64,000 nucleotides of DNA from Limosilactobacillus rudii (GCF_014145455.1 NZ_JACIVB010000033.1:1-64000), one strand, 5' to 3'. Numbered from the stretch's first letter, positions 8,072 through 18,042 are shown. A program made the numbers and translations. The notes: generated from the letters alone by a model not told the origin.

Positions 8072-8983
8072 ATGCCAGAACAATTTGAATTAATAATTGG
8101 TACAGAATTAACGGGGAGGATAGATAAACAGCTTAGTCACCACTTTGACCAATTCTCTCGTTCACAGCTCCAACATTGGATAGAAGATGGGCATGTATTG
8201 GTTAATGATCAACAGGTAAAGCCAAAATATAAATTGGCAGTTGGCGATAAAGTCGAAATAATTCCAGAAAAACCACAGAAAATTGACTTAAAACCTGAAA
8301 AAATCCCGCTAGATATTGTCTATGAAGATGAAGACGTTATTGTTGTAAATAAGCCACAAGGGATGGTAGTTCATCCAGCGCCGGGGCATCCAGATCATAC
8401 CCTTGTAAATGCACTCCTATATCACTCGCCACTATCAACAATTAATGGTGAATTTCGTCCAGGGATCGTTCATCGGATTGACAAGGATACGTCTGGGCTA
8501 CTTATGGTTGCAAAAAATGATATGGCTCATCGGTCACTGGCAGGTCAATTAAAGGCAAAAACCAATAAACGCGAATATGTAGCGCTAGTTCATGGGGTTA
8601 TTAAAGAAGATAAAGGGACAATCGATGCTCCCATTGGTCGGTCATTAAAGGATCGTAAAAAACAAGCAGTAGTAGATAATGGGCGCCATGCTATTACTCA
8701 TTTTACTGTTTTAGAGCGGTTTAAGGATTATACTTTAGTCGCTTGCCAGCTTGAAACTGGTCGTACGCATCAAATTCGTGTACATATGAAATATATTGGT
8801 CATCCATTAGCAGGAGATCCGTTATATGGACCGCGAAAGACACTTGCCGGCAATGGACAATACCTTCATGCTCGTCTATTAGGATTTAAGCATCCGCGTA
8901 CCGGTACAGAAATGGTCTTTACTGCGCCATTACCATCATATTTTCAAAAGATGATTGAACATTTACGAAAGGTCGACCAATAA
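8072..8983 (+). CDS. rluD: 23S rRNA pseudouridine synthase RluD family
   Basis: The enzyme converts uridines of large-subunit rRNA (helix 69 in RluD proper) to pseudouridine. The 303-residue protein has an N-terminal S4 RNA-binding domain (about 14-60) and a pseudouridine synthase domain with HRIDKDTSG, where D139 is the catalytic aspartate. It is coupled to lspA. In many lactobacilli the pyrimidine operon follows this gene; here only the degenerate carA/carB-like pair does. Confidence 0.93.
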   Translation: MPEQFELIIGTELTGRIDKQLSHHFDQFSRSQLQHWIEDGHVLVNDQQVKPKYKLAVGDKVEIIPEKPQKIDLKPEKIPLDIVYEDEDVIVVNKPQGMVVHPAPGHPDHTLVNALLYHSPLSTINGEFRPGIVHRIDKDTSGLLMVAKNDMAHRSLAGQLKAKTNKREYVALVHGVIKEDKGTIDAPIGRSLKDRKKQAVVDNGRHAITHFTVLERFKDYTLVACQLETGRTHQIRVHMKYIGHPLAGDPLYGPRKTLAGNGQYLHARLLGFKHPRTGTEMVFTAPLPSYFQKMIEHLRKVDQ

Positions 8984-9060
8984 TTACTTGTGTTTAGCAG
9001 TAATAACGTTCATAATAACATTGATCAATTAGTAACAAAGTTATTTAGGAGAGTGAAAAA

Positions 9061-10143
9061 GTGGCAGCACGATACCTAATATTTGAAGATGGTTCTGTTT
9101 TTGCAGGAGAAGGTTTTGGATCTCCGGCAGTAACTTTTGGAGAAGTTGTATTTAATACAAGTATGACTGGCTATCAAGAAATTATTACTAATCAAATATA
9201 TAATAATCAAATTGTTGTTTTTACCCAGCCTAATATTGGCAGTTATGGAATTCAGCGAAATATATACGAAACAATTGTACCAACAATTAAGGGGGTTATT
9301 GTCCGCTCGCTTTCAGACGCCACGACAGATAATGATCGACAGTTAACCCTTGACAAGTATTTACAACAAATGAATATACCAGGAATTACCAATATCGATA
9401 CTAGGGCGGTTGTTCATAAATTACGTAAAGCTGGGCGACCTTTAAAGGGAAGTATTGTCCCTGTACCAGATGATCATGCCTTTGATCAACTCCATGCAAC
9501 GGTATTAACAAACCAACAAGTGGCTCAAGTTTCTACCCCTAAGCCATATCCTAATCCTGGTACTGGTTTAAGTATTGTTGTCATTGATTTTGGATTAAAA
9601 CATGGGGTCTTACGCGAACTTAGTCGGCGAAAATGTAATATTACTGTTTTGCCATATACCGCCACTGCCGACGAAATTTTACGCTTAGATCCTGATGGCG
9701 TGGTTTTGTCTAGCGGTCCGGGGAATCCACAAAATGTCCGTAAGTCAGTTTTAGAGATGATTCGTACAGTTCAAACGAAAATACCGTTATTTGCAATTGG
9801 CCTAGGCCATGAACTGTTTGGAATTGCTAATGGTACGAGTGTGAAGCCGATTCCTGTAGAACACCATGGGATGAACCATCCGATCCATGAGATCATTACT
9901 GATCATATTGTCTATGCCACCCAAGGAGAAGGGTATATCATTGACCGTAATTCCGTTGATCGATCACAGTTGTTTATAACTTATGTTGATATGATTGATG
10001 GTAGCGTTCAAGGGTTGCGGCACCGTCGCTATCCAGCTTTTTCAGTTCAGTTTTTCCCGGATGGAGCACCAGGGCCTGATGAAACAGACGGTTTATTTGA
10101 TGAGTTTATCGATACAATGAATAGAAGGGAGGTTCATCGTTAG
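9061..10143 (+). CDS. CarA-like protein with a dead glutaminase site
   Basis: The 360-residue protein has the full architecture of the carbamoyl phosphate synthase small subunit: an N-terminal CarA domain (about 1-150) and a class I glutamine amidotransferase domain (about 170-355). The catalytic residues are gone. The nucleophile Cys of the GxCLGHQ motif is G247 (AIGLGHELFG). In the YHPE motif, His is F332 and Glu is D334 (FFPDG). Ammonia release from glutamine is therefore not expected. The reading frame is intact. The GTG start follows a GGAG site, and the stop overlaps the next start by one base. It is probably a pseudoenzyme partner of the following CarB-like protein; decayed pyrAa is the alternative. 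Confidence 0.85.
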   Translation: MAARYLIFEDGSVFAGEGFGSPAVTFGEVVFNTSMTGYQEIITNQIYNNQIVVFTQPNIGSYGIQRNIYETIVPTIKGVIVRSLSDATTDNDRQLTLDKYLQQMNIPGITNIDTRAVVHKLRKAGRPLKGSIVPVPDDHAFDQLHATVLTNQQVAQVSTPKPYPNPGTGLSIVVIDFGLKHGVLRELSRRKCNITVLPYTATADEILRLDPDGVVLSSGPGNPQNVRKSVLEMIRTVQTKIPLFAIGLGHELFGIANGTSVKPIPVEHHGMNHPIHEIITDHIVYATQGEGYIIDRNSVDRSQLFITYVDMIDGSVQGLRHRRYPAFSVQFFPDGAPGPDETDGLFDEFIDTMNRREVHR

Positions 10144-12623
10144 TGACAAACCTAAAATCTGTATTAATTATCGGTGCCGGGGCAAATGATGTTCAGCATG
10201 GGGATGAACTAGATTCCACAATTTATCAAGTGACGCGTGTCTTTAAAAAAATGAAGATAAAAACAATTTTAGCTGATGATAATCCATTTTCTGTAAGTTT
10301 AGAAAAGGTTGATGAAGGATGTATTGTGCCCTTAGAAGTAGACAGCCTTGTTGATATTATTGATAAGTTTCATCCAGATGCAATTTTGCCGACTTTAGGA
10401 AACAGACGTGCATTTGAACTTACCCAAGAACTATTAGAAAAGGGAATTATTCGTAAGGAAAATATTCAGTTATTGGGCGTTCCAGAAGCTACTATTCGGC
10501 AGGTGAATAATGCTGTACTCCTTGAGCGAACACTTCGACAAATGGATGCACCTACTAAAAAGATTGTTACAGTTAATAATTACCAAGATGCACTAGACGA
10601 GGCGAATAAATTAGGCTATCCAGTAATTATTAGGTCAGTGTTACCTAAAAGTAGTAGTACACGAAAGATTGTTCACGATCGGAGTGAGCTTGCTGATGCG
10701 GTAAAGCAGTGCCTTGATCAATCACGAGCAGAGCAGGTTTTTGTTCAGCAGAGTCTTGCAGGATATAAAGAAATTGAAGTTATTGTTCAGCGTGATAGTT
10801 CAGGAACAATGATGATGCTTTCAATGATTGAAGATATGGATCCAATCGGTATTCATGCTGGTGATTCTATTGCCTTTAATCCTGTTCAAACACTGCTTGA
10901 TCGGCAAATTCAAGATATTCGTGATACCGCGTTTGCAATTACACGCAAATTACGAATTGTGGGGACCAATCATATTCAGTTTGCACTTGATACTAATAGT
11001 GATCGGTTTTATGTCATTAAGAATAGTCCTTATTTTGACCGAATGACTGCTTTTGCTGAGCAGTCAACAGGATATCCTATTGCACAGGTAACAGCCCAGC
11101 TATATGCAGGCAAGCACTTGCGGGATATCGATTTGGGCGATAAGTATGTTCACCATGCGGCGCTTATCGAACCTACAATGGACCATATCGCTGCTCGTGT
11201 ACCAGTCTGGGGATTCAGTGAACTGCCAAAAGCTAGTAAACTATTGGGAACTGAAAAACGTTCGGTTGGAACCGTTTTTGGAATCGGCCGTAGTACTATT
11301 GAAGCGTTATTCAAAGCGATCGAGTCACGTTACCACGAACCAACAGACTTTCATTTAGCCGCGCAAAAGCAATTAACTGATGATCAACTCGTTGCCAAGA
11401 TTGTCCATCCGGAAGCAGGACGGTTATTTGTGCTAATTGAAGCGATGCAACGGGGATATTCAATTAATGAGTTATCTGAAATGACCAAGATTGCTCCATT
11501 TTATTTTGCACAAATTAATAAAATGCGATTATTAATCCGTGAGATTGCAGATCATCCGAATAAGGAGCCAATTTTGCAAAAAGCAAAGAGTTATGGTCTA
11601 AGTAATCGTTTAATAGCAAAATTATGGAAAGTTTCACCTGCGCAAGTCTATCAAATGAGTCGTGATCATCAACTAACGACAAAGTATAAGGAAGTAGAAC
11701 CATCAGCAGGCGAATTTGACCAACATACGGGTATTTTTTATTCAGCATATGAAGAAGAAAACGAAATTAAAAAAACTGCGCAACCAAGTGCATTAGTAAT
11801 TGGAACAGGAGGCTTACGACTTGGTTTAAGCAACGCTGGAGATTATTTTATTGCGATGCTTTTACAAGAGTTACGTGCAGAAGGCTTTAACAATATTGTT
11901 ATTAATTCTAACCCTAGTTCTGTTACCCTTAGTTCAGCGTTAGCGCAAAAAAGGTATGTTGAGCCAGCTGCTGTTGAAAATATTTTGCAAATCCTGCAAA
12001 TTGAGCAGCCACAGTACTTATTTATTCCAGCTAGTTATAATCATTTATTGTCAGAGTTAGCAAACTATGAATTAAATACAAAGTTAGTTATTGTTCCAGA
12101 TGATTTACCGATGAATCCTGCTGGAAGTGATCGGCAACATTACGCATTTAATTATGTTTATGATGGAGAATATGCATACCCATTGGGAACGACGACTAAT
12201 CTTTTTTCGCCATTAGCCTTGAAATATCAATCAACAGCTTTGTGCTATCCGGCTGACCTGCCAGCTAATATATATCAGCGTATTGGCAAGCAGGCCAGTG
12301 CAGCAGTACTAGAGATGGAGCAGCCAGGGTTATATCAAGTTATTTTTGAACAAGTTGCTACTGACTTTAAGCTACTAAAGACGCAATCATTGTCGTTGCC
12401 AGAGGTTGCTTTCTTATCTAAAGCTCTCCATATAAACTTGCCAGGGATTTTTACCAGGTTGTTTACCGATAATGTAAATGTTAATGATTTACTTGGTCAT
12501 GAACCATTGCCGGGAACTGTTACGTACCGCGCAACATTTCCATTTAAGGCGCTACGAGTTAAAGGCGGAATTCCGGCAAGAAATCGTGTAATCGGTGCAC
12601 AAATGCAATTCTTAGAAGAATAA
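10143..12623 (+). CDS. Truncated, degenerate CarB-like protein
   Basis: The 826-residue protein aligns along most of the carbamoyl phosphate synthase large subunit (usually about 1,060). It keeps a first ATP-grasp-like half (1-390), the helical oligomerisation domain (about 410-535) and the start of the second half (about 550-630). The first metal and ATP motif EMNPRVSR reads KNSPYFDR (293-300), and the glycine-rich ATP loop is replaced near 164-177 (RSVLPKSSS). The second ATP-grasp domain is shortened, with EANPR-type residues replaced by KTQSLSLP. The C-terminal MGS-like allosteric domain is missing. Both phosphorylation steps should be lost, yet there is no frameshift or stop over 2.5 kb. 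Confidence 0.85.
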   Translation: MTNLKSVLIIGAGANDVQHGDELDSTIYQVTRVFKKMKIKTILADDNPFSVSLEKVDEGCIVPLEVDSLVDIIDKFHPDAILPTLGNRRAFELTQELLEKGIIRKENIQLLGVPEATIRQVNNAVLLERTLRQMDAPTKKIVTVNNYQDALDEANKLGYPVIIRSVLPKSSSTRKIVHDRSELADAVKQCLDQSRAEQVFVQQSLAGYKEIEVIVQRDSSGTMMMLSMIEDMDPIGIHAGDSIAFNPVQTLLDRQIQDIRDTAFAITRKLRIVGTNHIQFALDTNSDRFYVIKNSPYFDRMTAFAEQSTGYPIAQVTAQLYAGKHLRDIDLGDKYVHHAALIEPTMDHIAARVPVWGFSELPKASKLLGTEKRSVGTVFGIGRSTIEALFKAIESRYHEPTDFHLAAQKQLTDDQLVAKIVHPEAGRLFVLIEAMQRGYSINELSEMTKIAPFYFAQINKMRLLIREIADHPNKEPILQKAKSYGLSNRLIAKLWKVSPAQVYQMSRDHQLTTKYKEVEPSAGEFDQHTGIFYSAYEEENEIKKTAQPSALVIGTGGLRLGLSNAGDYFIAMLLQELRAEGFNNIVINSNPSSVTLSSALAQKRYVEPAAVENILQILQIEQPQYLFIPASYNHLLSELANYELNTKLVIVPDDLPMNPAGSDRQHYAFNYVYDGEYAYPLGTTTNLFSPLALKYQSTALCYPADLPANIYQRIGKQASAAVLEMEQPGLYQVIFEQVATDFKLLKTQSLSLPEVAFLSKALHINLPGIFTRLFTDNVNVNDLLGHEPLPGTVTYRATFPFKALRVKGGIPARNRVIGAQMQFLEE

Positions 12624-12666
12624 AATAATAGAATTACAGTGCAGCTGTCTTTATGAAGGTTTAATT

Positions 12667-12713
12667 AAAAAGCATCAAGAAATGGCTTTTAGCCAATTTT
12701 TGATGCTTTTTAA
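12667..12713. terminator. Bidirectional terminator between carB-like gene and rqcH
   Basis: AAAAAGCATCA pairs with TGATGCTTTTT around an inner GGCTTTTAGCC hairpin, with A and T tracts on both sides. It can serve both converging genes. The apical part recurs at 23621-23635. Confidence 0.85.
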
Positions 12714-12721
12714 TTATTTTG

Positions 12722-14407
12722 CTATTTCCCTAATTTATGCGGTGTCACATACAAGGTCTTTTGCCCGCGAAATATTACAAAACCTGGCTTGGCACCGTTT
12801 GGTTTATGTAACTGCTTAACCGGTAAGTAATCAACTGGGACATTATCAGAGTCACGTCCCTTAGAAAAGTACGCGGCAAGTTCGGCTGCTTCGAGGATTG
12901 TCTTATCACTTGGATTAGTTGAGCGAATAACCACGTGTGATCCGGGAATATCTTTGACGTGTAACCAAATTTCATTTTTATTGGCAATTTTGAAGCTAAG
13001 GCGATCATTTTGACGATTATTTTTACCAACTAATACTAGCGTTCCATCACTAGTATGAAATTCATCAGGCGCACTTGGCTTAACTTTACGTTGCTTTTTA
13101 CCACTTTTCTTCTTTTTAATGTAACCTTGATCTTGTAACTCAAGCTTAATTTCTTGAATATCTGCCGGGGCGGCTAATTTAATCTGACTTTCAATATTTT
13201 CAAAGTATTGAATTTCGTCGTTCGTAAGTTTAAGCTGCTCATTAACATATTCCACGGAAGTTTTGAGCTTGTTATATTTGGTAAAATACTTTTGTGCATT
13301 TCGCGAAGGGGATAGCTCGGGAGAAAGTTTGATTTTTAATGGTTGATTATCATTATAGAAGTTAGGAAGTTCGATTTCTTTCATTCCAGGGGTTAATTTA
13401 CTAAGATAGGTAGTAAGGATCTCTCCGCGTACCCGGTATTCATTTGCGGTAGCGGCATCCTTTAGTTGTTGTTGAAGTTTCTTTACTTTTCGTCGATCCT
13501 TCTTAAGTTCATTTTTAATAACTTTTAGTACTTGTCCAGCTAGTTCTTTTGAACGGTCCTGTTCGGCTTTATTGGCATAGAAAGCATCTAATAAGGCTGA
13601 AACAGAATCAAAATGCTGTAATGTTGCCTCAGAAGCATCGATTGGTGAAAAAGCAGCAAATTGTGTTTTACCATTTGCCTGCTTAATGATTACCGGCGTC
13701 GGATTATTAAAGTGGTTAAGGAATTGCTGGTAAGTGGTCGGTAAATTATCACTTTGTAGTAGTTCCTGTGCTAATTCTTGTGCAGAATCTTTACCAAGGC
13801 CCTGATAATGTTGTTGTAATGTTCGTGCTAAGTCCTGCAAGTCCTCTGCTTGTCTAACAAGGTCACTATAAACCTGATTTGGCAGGTAAGGATTGACTTT
13901 ATCCTGTTTAGGGGGCATGACAAATGTTGCTCCTGGAAGTAGAAGGCGGACACGATTTTGGTCAGAACCAACATGCTTAATTGTATCAATAATTTTTCCG
14001 GTTTTATGGTTAACTAATGAGATGTTACTGTGACGAGCCATTATCTCAATAATAAGGATTAATTGTTGAGTATCGCCAAGTTCATCTCTAGTATCAAAAA
14101 TAATCTTGATAATTCGGTCATTATCTACCTGTTCAATTTTATTGACGATTGCTCCTTCAAGATATTTACGCATCGTCATTGTGAAATTTGTGGGTACCGC
14201 GGGGTTCTTATATGGAATATCTGTTATTTGAACTCGCGGGTATGTTGGGTTGGCGGAAAGCAGTAATGGATAATTTTTTCGGTGTGCACGAATAGTGATT
14301 ATTAATTCGGCAGGGTAAGGCTGACTAACTTTGGCTACCCGGCCAGTTGTTAATTTTTGATCTAACTCATGAACAATTGCATGAGTAAAAAAACCATCAA
14401 AAGACAT
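12722..14407 (-). CDS. rqcH: Ribosome quality control factor RqcH (NFACT/FbpA family)
   Basis: RqcH binds stalled 50S-peptidyl-tRNA complexes and recruits tRNA-Ala to add C-terminal alanine tails that mark the chain for degradation. Older annotations call it fibronectin-binding protein FbpA. The 561-residue protein has an NFACT-N domain with the D97-R98 pair (VDNDRIIKI), helix-hairpin-helix and coiled-coil segments in the middle (about 180-430), and an NFACT-R domain with FHTSDGTLVLVGKNNRQND and HVKDIPGSHVVI. It has no signal peptide, as expected for a cytosolic factor. Confidence 0.93.
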   Translation of the reverse strand: MSFDGFFTHAIVHELDQKLTTGRVAKVSQPYPAELIITIRAHRKNYPLLLSANPTYPRVQITDIPYKNPAVPTNFTMTMRKYLEGAIVNKIEQVDNDRIIKIIFDTRDELGDTQQLILIIEIMARHSNISLVNHKTGKIIDTIKHVGSDQNRVRLLLPGATFVMPPKQDKVNPYLPNQVYSDLVRQAEDLQDLARTLQQHYQGLGKDSAQELAQELLQSDNLPTTYQQFLNHFNNPTPVIIKQANGKTQFAAFSPIDASEATLQHFDSVSALLDAFYANKAEQDRSKELAGQVLKVIKNELKKDRRKVKKLQQQLKDAATANEYRVRGEILTTYLSKLTPGMKEIELPNFYNDNQPLKIKLSPELSPSRNAQKYFTKYNKLKTSVEYVNEQLKLTNDEIQYFENIESQIKLAAPADIQEIKLELQDQGYIKKKKSGKKQRKVKPSAPDEFHTSDGTLVLVGKNNRQNDRLSFKIANKNEIWLHVKDIPGSHVVIRSTNPSDKTILEAAELAAYFSKGRDSDNVPVDYLPVKQLHKPNGAKPGFVIFRGQKTLYVTPHKLGK

Positions 14408-14629
14408 TAGTTAATCCTCCTATGATTATGAATTTTATGAAACGAAAATAGCAATATTAATTATACATTTTTGAACTATCAATGAAAAGTAATGTTGCTT
14501 TAGTAAACATATTTTTAGTTGGTTTAGTGTCGTTGATGTGGTATGCTTTTTGTATTATGTGGGTAAAATCCGCGTAAAAATGCAATTATTCTTTTTAATT
14601 ATATAATTTTAGAACATGGAGTTGATAAG

Positions 14630-15508
14630 ATGAAAATTGCTGTTGTTACTGACAGTACTGCCTACCTTTCTCCAGAAGAGGTGGCGGCTAATAATATTCA
14701 TGTTGTCCCAATCCCAGTGACGCTGGACGGTCAGACATACCGTGAGGGTGTTGATATTTCTACTAGTGATTTTTACGAAAAGATGGCCAATTCAAGCTCT
14801 TTTCCTAGTACATCACAAACACCAATTGGTCAGCTAATGGAAGTTTATCAAGGATTAGCTGATGACGGTTATGATGCTGTAATTAGTATCCATTTGACGA
14901 GGGCGATTACCGGGTATTTAGATACTGTCGAACAGCTTGCGGAACAAATGAAAGATACTATTAAAATCGTTCCTTTTGATTCTCATTTGACAGTTAAGAT
15001 GATGGGGCATTTAGCGCTAGAAGCAGCTAAATTGGCTAATGAGGGCGATAATCTTGATGACATTATCAAAAAGATTACAGAGTATCGTGATACTTTTAAT
15101 AACGTCTTCGTTGTTGATGACCTGCAAAACTTAGTTCGTGGCGGTCGCCTTTCTAATGCGTCAGCCTTTGTTGGGTCAATTTTAAAAATTAAACCTTTAC
15201 TAACTATGCACACGCCAACTCATGCAATCGAAGCCTTTGAAAAGGTACGTTCGATGAAGAAAGCTAAGTTGCGTTGTGAACAGATTTTTGATGAGGACAT
15301 CGCTCAGCTTGACTATCCGGTTCGGGCAATGGTGGTGCATGCTGATGTTCCTGAAGAAGGACAAAAGTGGATGGACAAACTACAAGAAGATCATCCAGAT
15401 ATTACGTTTGAATTAAGCTATTTTGGTCCCGTTATTGGTGCACACTTAGGTAAGGGTGCCTTGGCATTAGCATGGATGCAAGATACGACAAAGAAGCCTT
15501 TAGCATGA
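14630..15508 (+). CDS. DegV family fatty-acid-binding protein
   Basis: The 292-residue two-domain DegV protein matches the FakB class that presents fatty acids to the kinase FakA. The N-terminal TDSTAYL motif, FPSTSQTPIGQ (about 53-63) and GGRLSNASAF (about 171-180) are family signatures that line the lipid carboxylate site. The ligand is not predictable. Its stop overlaps the next start in an ATGA arrangement. Confidence 0.88.
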   Translation: MKIAVVTDSTAYLSPEEVAANNIHVVPIPVTLDGQTYREGVDISTSDFYEKMANSSSFPSTSQTPIGQLMEVYQGLADDGYDAVISIHLTRAITGYLDTVEQLAEQMKDTIKIVPFDSHLTVKMMGHLALEAAKLANEGDNLDDIIKKITEYRDTFNNVFVVDDLQNLVRGGRLSNASAFVGSILKIKPLLTMHTPTHAIEAFEKVRSMKKAKLRCEQIFDEDIAQLDYPVRAMVVHADVPEEGQKWMDKLQEDHPDITFELSYFGPVIGAHLGKGALALAWMQDTTKKPLA

Positions 15509-16164
15509 AAAAGAAACAAGTTTTAATTAAAACATTATTGGCAATTGTTGCTGGTATTTTAATGCTGTTAGTTTCATTTACCGGTTTCCAAACCATTCTC
15601 CCAACAGGTGAGGCGTTTATGCCATTAGCTGGGGTAATTGCAGTCGGTATTGCGGTTGCGTTGGGAATTAACATTTCATTTATCGTTACTATTATTAGTA
15701 CGATTATTATGATTGTCCTGGGAACCGCTGACTGGGTTGTCTTAGTTGATTTTATTATTATTTTAATTGTTGTTGGATTGATTTTAAAAAAGCAAGTTTC
15801 GCTAACTATTGATCTTAACCATCAACAATTATTATGGTTAGCAATTTTTACCGGATTAGTTCAATTATTCTTTATTTCCGCATTCTATGGTTTAATTGGA
15901 TTAGTTCTTACTGGTAGTCCAACAGGTGGTTTAACGTTTGTACAGTTAATCATTCCGAATGCATTGCTCACGGGGCTATTATATGGCTTTTTGGTTGCAC
16001 CAATTTCTTTAATCTTTCGATGGGTTGCTCGAAAAGCTTTACATATTGATAACCACCATGATGATTCTAATAATTCTTCGGGCACCAAGCACCAGGGATC
16101 GATAATTGTTGATTTGCGAAATTCTAAAAGTAAAGACGATAAAAATAAAGATTCCAGAAACTAA
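15505..16164 (+). CDS. Uncharacterised membrane protein coupled to degV
   Basis: I do not recognise a family. The 219-residue protein begins with Met-Lys-Lys-Lys and has about five to six hydrophobic helices up to residue 182. A positively charged, Asp/Asn/Lys-rich cytosolic tail follows. I place the start at the ATG at 15505, which overlaps the degV stop as ATGA; the earlier in-frame ATG at 15472 would only re-read degV sequence. Translational coupling suggests a shared role, perhaps in lipid handling, but this is inference. Confidence 0.7.
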   Translation: MKKKQVLIKTLLAIVAGILMLLVSFTGFQTILPTGEAFMPLAGVIAVGIAVALGINISFIVTIISTIIMIVLGTADWVVLVDFIIILIVVGLILKKQVSLTIDLNHQQLLWLAIFTGLVQLFFISAFYGLIGLVLTGSPTGGLTFVQLIIPNALLTGLLYGFLVAPISLIFRWVARKALHIDNHHDDSNNSSGTKHQGSIIVDLRNSKSKDDKNKDSRN

Positions 16165-16240
16165 GCTGGTAATAATGCAATGGTAATTAACTGTTAAACA
16201 TTGACCAACCTAGCCATTGTTACAGTGATTCAAAGAAAAA

Positions 16241-16282
16241 TGACCAGAATCTGCTAATAAGCAGCTCTTGGTCGTTTTTTTT
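16241..16282. terminator. Terminator after the degV operon
   Basis: TGACCAGAATCTGC pairs imperfectly with GCAGCTCTTGGTCG and is followed by eight T. It lies between converging genes. Confidence 0.85.
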
Positions 16283-16293
16283 GAGCTTTCGTT

Positions 16294-16950
16294 TTATTTT
16301 TCCGCATTCCATTCTGCATGAAATTCCGCAAGATAATCAAGCATTACTTGTTGACGATGAGTAGCAATCTCTTTAGCGGTTTTAGTATTCATCATATCTT
16401 TTAGATGTAGGAGCTTTTCATCAAAGTGATTAATAATTGTTTCATCGGCAAGATTACGGTATTCTTCACGAGTCATATTATACCGTGGCTTGATTGCCGG
16501 ATCGTATATCTTTTCGTGGTGTCCACCGCCATAGTAGATTGCTCTTGTGATACCGATTGCGCCGATTGCATCCAGCCAGTCGGCATCACGAACAATTTGT
16601 CCAACGATTGATAAATTAATTTGTTCACCGTCGAGGGTATGGGCAAAGGAGATGTTATTAATTACATCCATTATTTGCTGAACTTGGTCAGGAGAGAACT
16701 CATTTTGTTTGAGATAGGTAATCAATTCTTCCCTAGCAGTATTAATGTTTTTGACAAGTTTTTCATCAATTGTGTCGTGCAGGTATGCGGCGACAATGGG
16801 TAAAAACGGGTCCACTTTTTCACCATTTGCTAGGCGTTCACTCATTCTGACGACCCGGTTGATATGGTCCATCCCATGGCCAGTGCTATCTTGACCAAGC
16901 TTGCTGATTGTATATGCTTTAACTGCTGCTAATTGTTCTGTTTGGTTCAT
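16294..16950 (-). CDS. HD-domain phosphohydrolase
   Basis: The 218-residue cytosolic protein is a metal-dependent HD phosphohydrolase of the YedJ/YpgQ type; some members act on nucleotides. The HD metal ligands are H25 and the H-D pair in AYLHDTIDE (about 69-77). HGMDHINRVVRMSERL (about 24-39) and RDADWLDAIGAIG (about 137-149) are the other conserved blocks. The start follows AGAGG. It stands as a single gene and the substrate is unknown. Confidence 0.88.
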   Translation of the reverse strand: MNQTEQLAAVKAYTISKLGQDSTGHGMDHINRVVRMSERLANGEKVDPFLPIVAAYLHDTIDEKLVKNINTAREELITYLKQNEFSPDQVQQIMDVINNISFAHTLDGEQINLSIVGQIVRDADWLDAIGAIGITRAIYYGGGHHEKIYDPAIKPRYNMTREEYRNLADETIINHFDEKLLHLKDMMNTKTAKEIATHRQQVMLDYLAEFHAEWNAEK

Positions 16951-16995
16951 CTTATTACCTCTTTTATTTATGCTTATTCTAATTTTATTGCTTAA

Positions 16996-18042
16996 TCAAA
17001 AAAGGTGCCAATTCTTAAAAAGCTCATAATCGAGAAGTAGAATAATGATATAACTAATGACGAAAGAACACAGGAGTAATCGTCGGTGATTTTTTCGGTA
17101 CTTTTTTGCTGATTCAATTAAGGAATCTGAAATTTCCAAGCGCTTTTCCTCAAAACCAGCAGTATCAAGACCTGTCTGTTTGTTATAGTCAGTTCCGTTA
17201 AGGTGAAAATGCTCGCCATAGATAATGTTGTAAATCTTCCAGTTTGAAGATGAATCTTTTCGACCAAAAATTACATAATCAGTCCATTGCTGCCGTTTAA
17301 ATGATGAATCAAAATTAGAAAAAATATTTACTTCGTCATCATGACCAATTGCTTGGACCTTAGCTATAATAAGATTTCCTGTTATTTTTGCACAACTTAG
17401 AATATTGCCATCGTTTACTATTACATCATCGATAATTCCCGTCCGTGCTTTTAGTTTAATCTCTTTATTCATAGTTGATAAAAAGACGTGACCGAGGTGT
17501 TGTTGTAGGACCGCTAAGTATTTGCTGTTTTTGGTCAAACATTGACGAATTGATTGCCCATACGTAAACTGTGCTATTGCATAAGTATGTAATAATTCTT
17601 GATTAAGTGGATTATCTTTTTCGTTAACTAACTTAATAGAATGTTTGCGAAGATCTTGTTTAAATTTACTAATTGTCATATTGGGTGTAAGCATCCATGC
17701 TTTTAGTTTCTTTATCTGGACTATATCTCGTTTATTTTTAATTTTTATTACTAACTTTTTGAAATAGCTTATAACGAAAATAATTATTAAATAGTCGAAT
17801 GATGGCGCCAATAGAAAATATAAAATAAACAGGCCAATTATATCATTTCCACCGGAAGAATTAAGCTCACTATTACTAGATGAACTACTACCACCGCCCG
17901 TCGAAGTAATACCGCCTCCTGTAGAAGTACCGCCGCCACCAGTGGACCCCATTGAAGCAAAGGTTGCTTTAGCCGTTAAAAGTTTAACCATGATAACTGT
18001 TAGCATTAATTTCCAGCGCTTAAGATACTTAATGTTATTCAT
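16996..18042 (-). CDS. Secreted/membrane protein with Gly-Ser linker and Tim44-like region
   Basis: The 348-residue protein starts with a signal peptide (cleavage likely after ATFA, about residue 29). A Gly/Ser/Thr-rich linker with GGGTSTGGG repeats (about 33-65), a hydrophobic segment (about 68-92), a basic stretch and a soluble domain (about 115-295) follow. The last helix is at 323-342. The soluble part (TYAIAQFTYGQSIRQ..., WTDYVIFGRKDSSSNWKIYNI) resembles bacterial Tim44-like domains, which also follow Gly-rich linkers. That assignment is tentative and the function unknown. Confidence 0.6.
   Translation of the reverse strand: MNNIKYLKRWKLMLTVIMVKLLTAKATFASMGSTGGGGTSTGGGITSTGGGSSSSSNSELNSSGGNDIIGLFILYFLLAPSFDYLIIIFVISYFKKLVIKIKNKRDIVQIKKLKAWMLTPNMTISKFKQDLRKHSIKLVNEKDNPLNQELLHTYAIAQFTYGQSIRQCLTKNSKYLAVLQQHLGHVFLSTMNKEIKLKARTGIIDDVIVNDGNILSCAKITGNLIIAKVQAIGHDDEVNIFSNFDSSFKRQQWTDYVIFGRKDSSSNWKIYNIIYGEHFHLNGTDYNKQTGLDTAGFEEKRLEISDSLIESAKKYRKNHRRLLLCSFVISYIIILLLDYELFKNWHLF

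Noticed and set aside
14180..14210. GTGGGTACCGCGG, similar to the T-box antiterminator motif
   Set aside because: It lies inside the rqcH coding region on the opposite strand, with no stem I, no specifier loop and no terminator alternative nearby.
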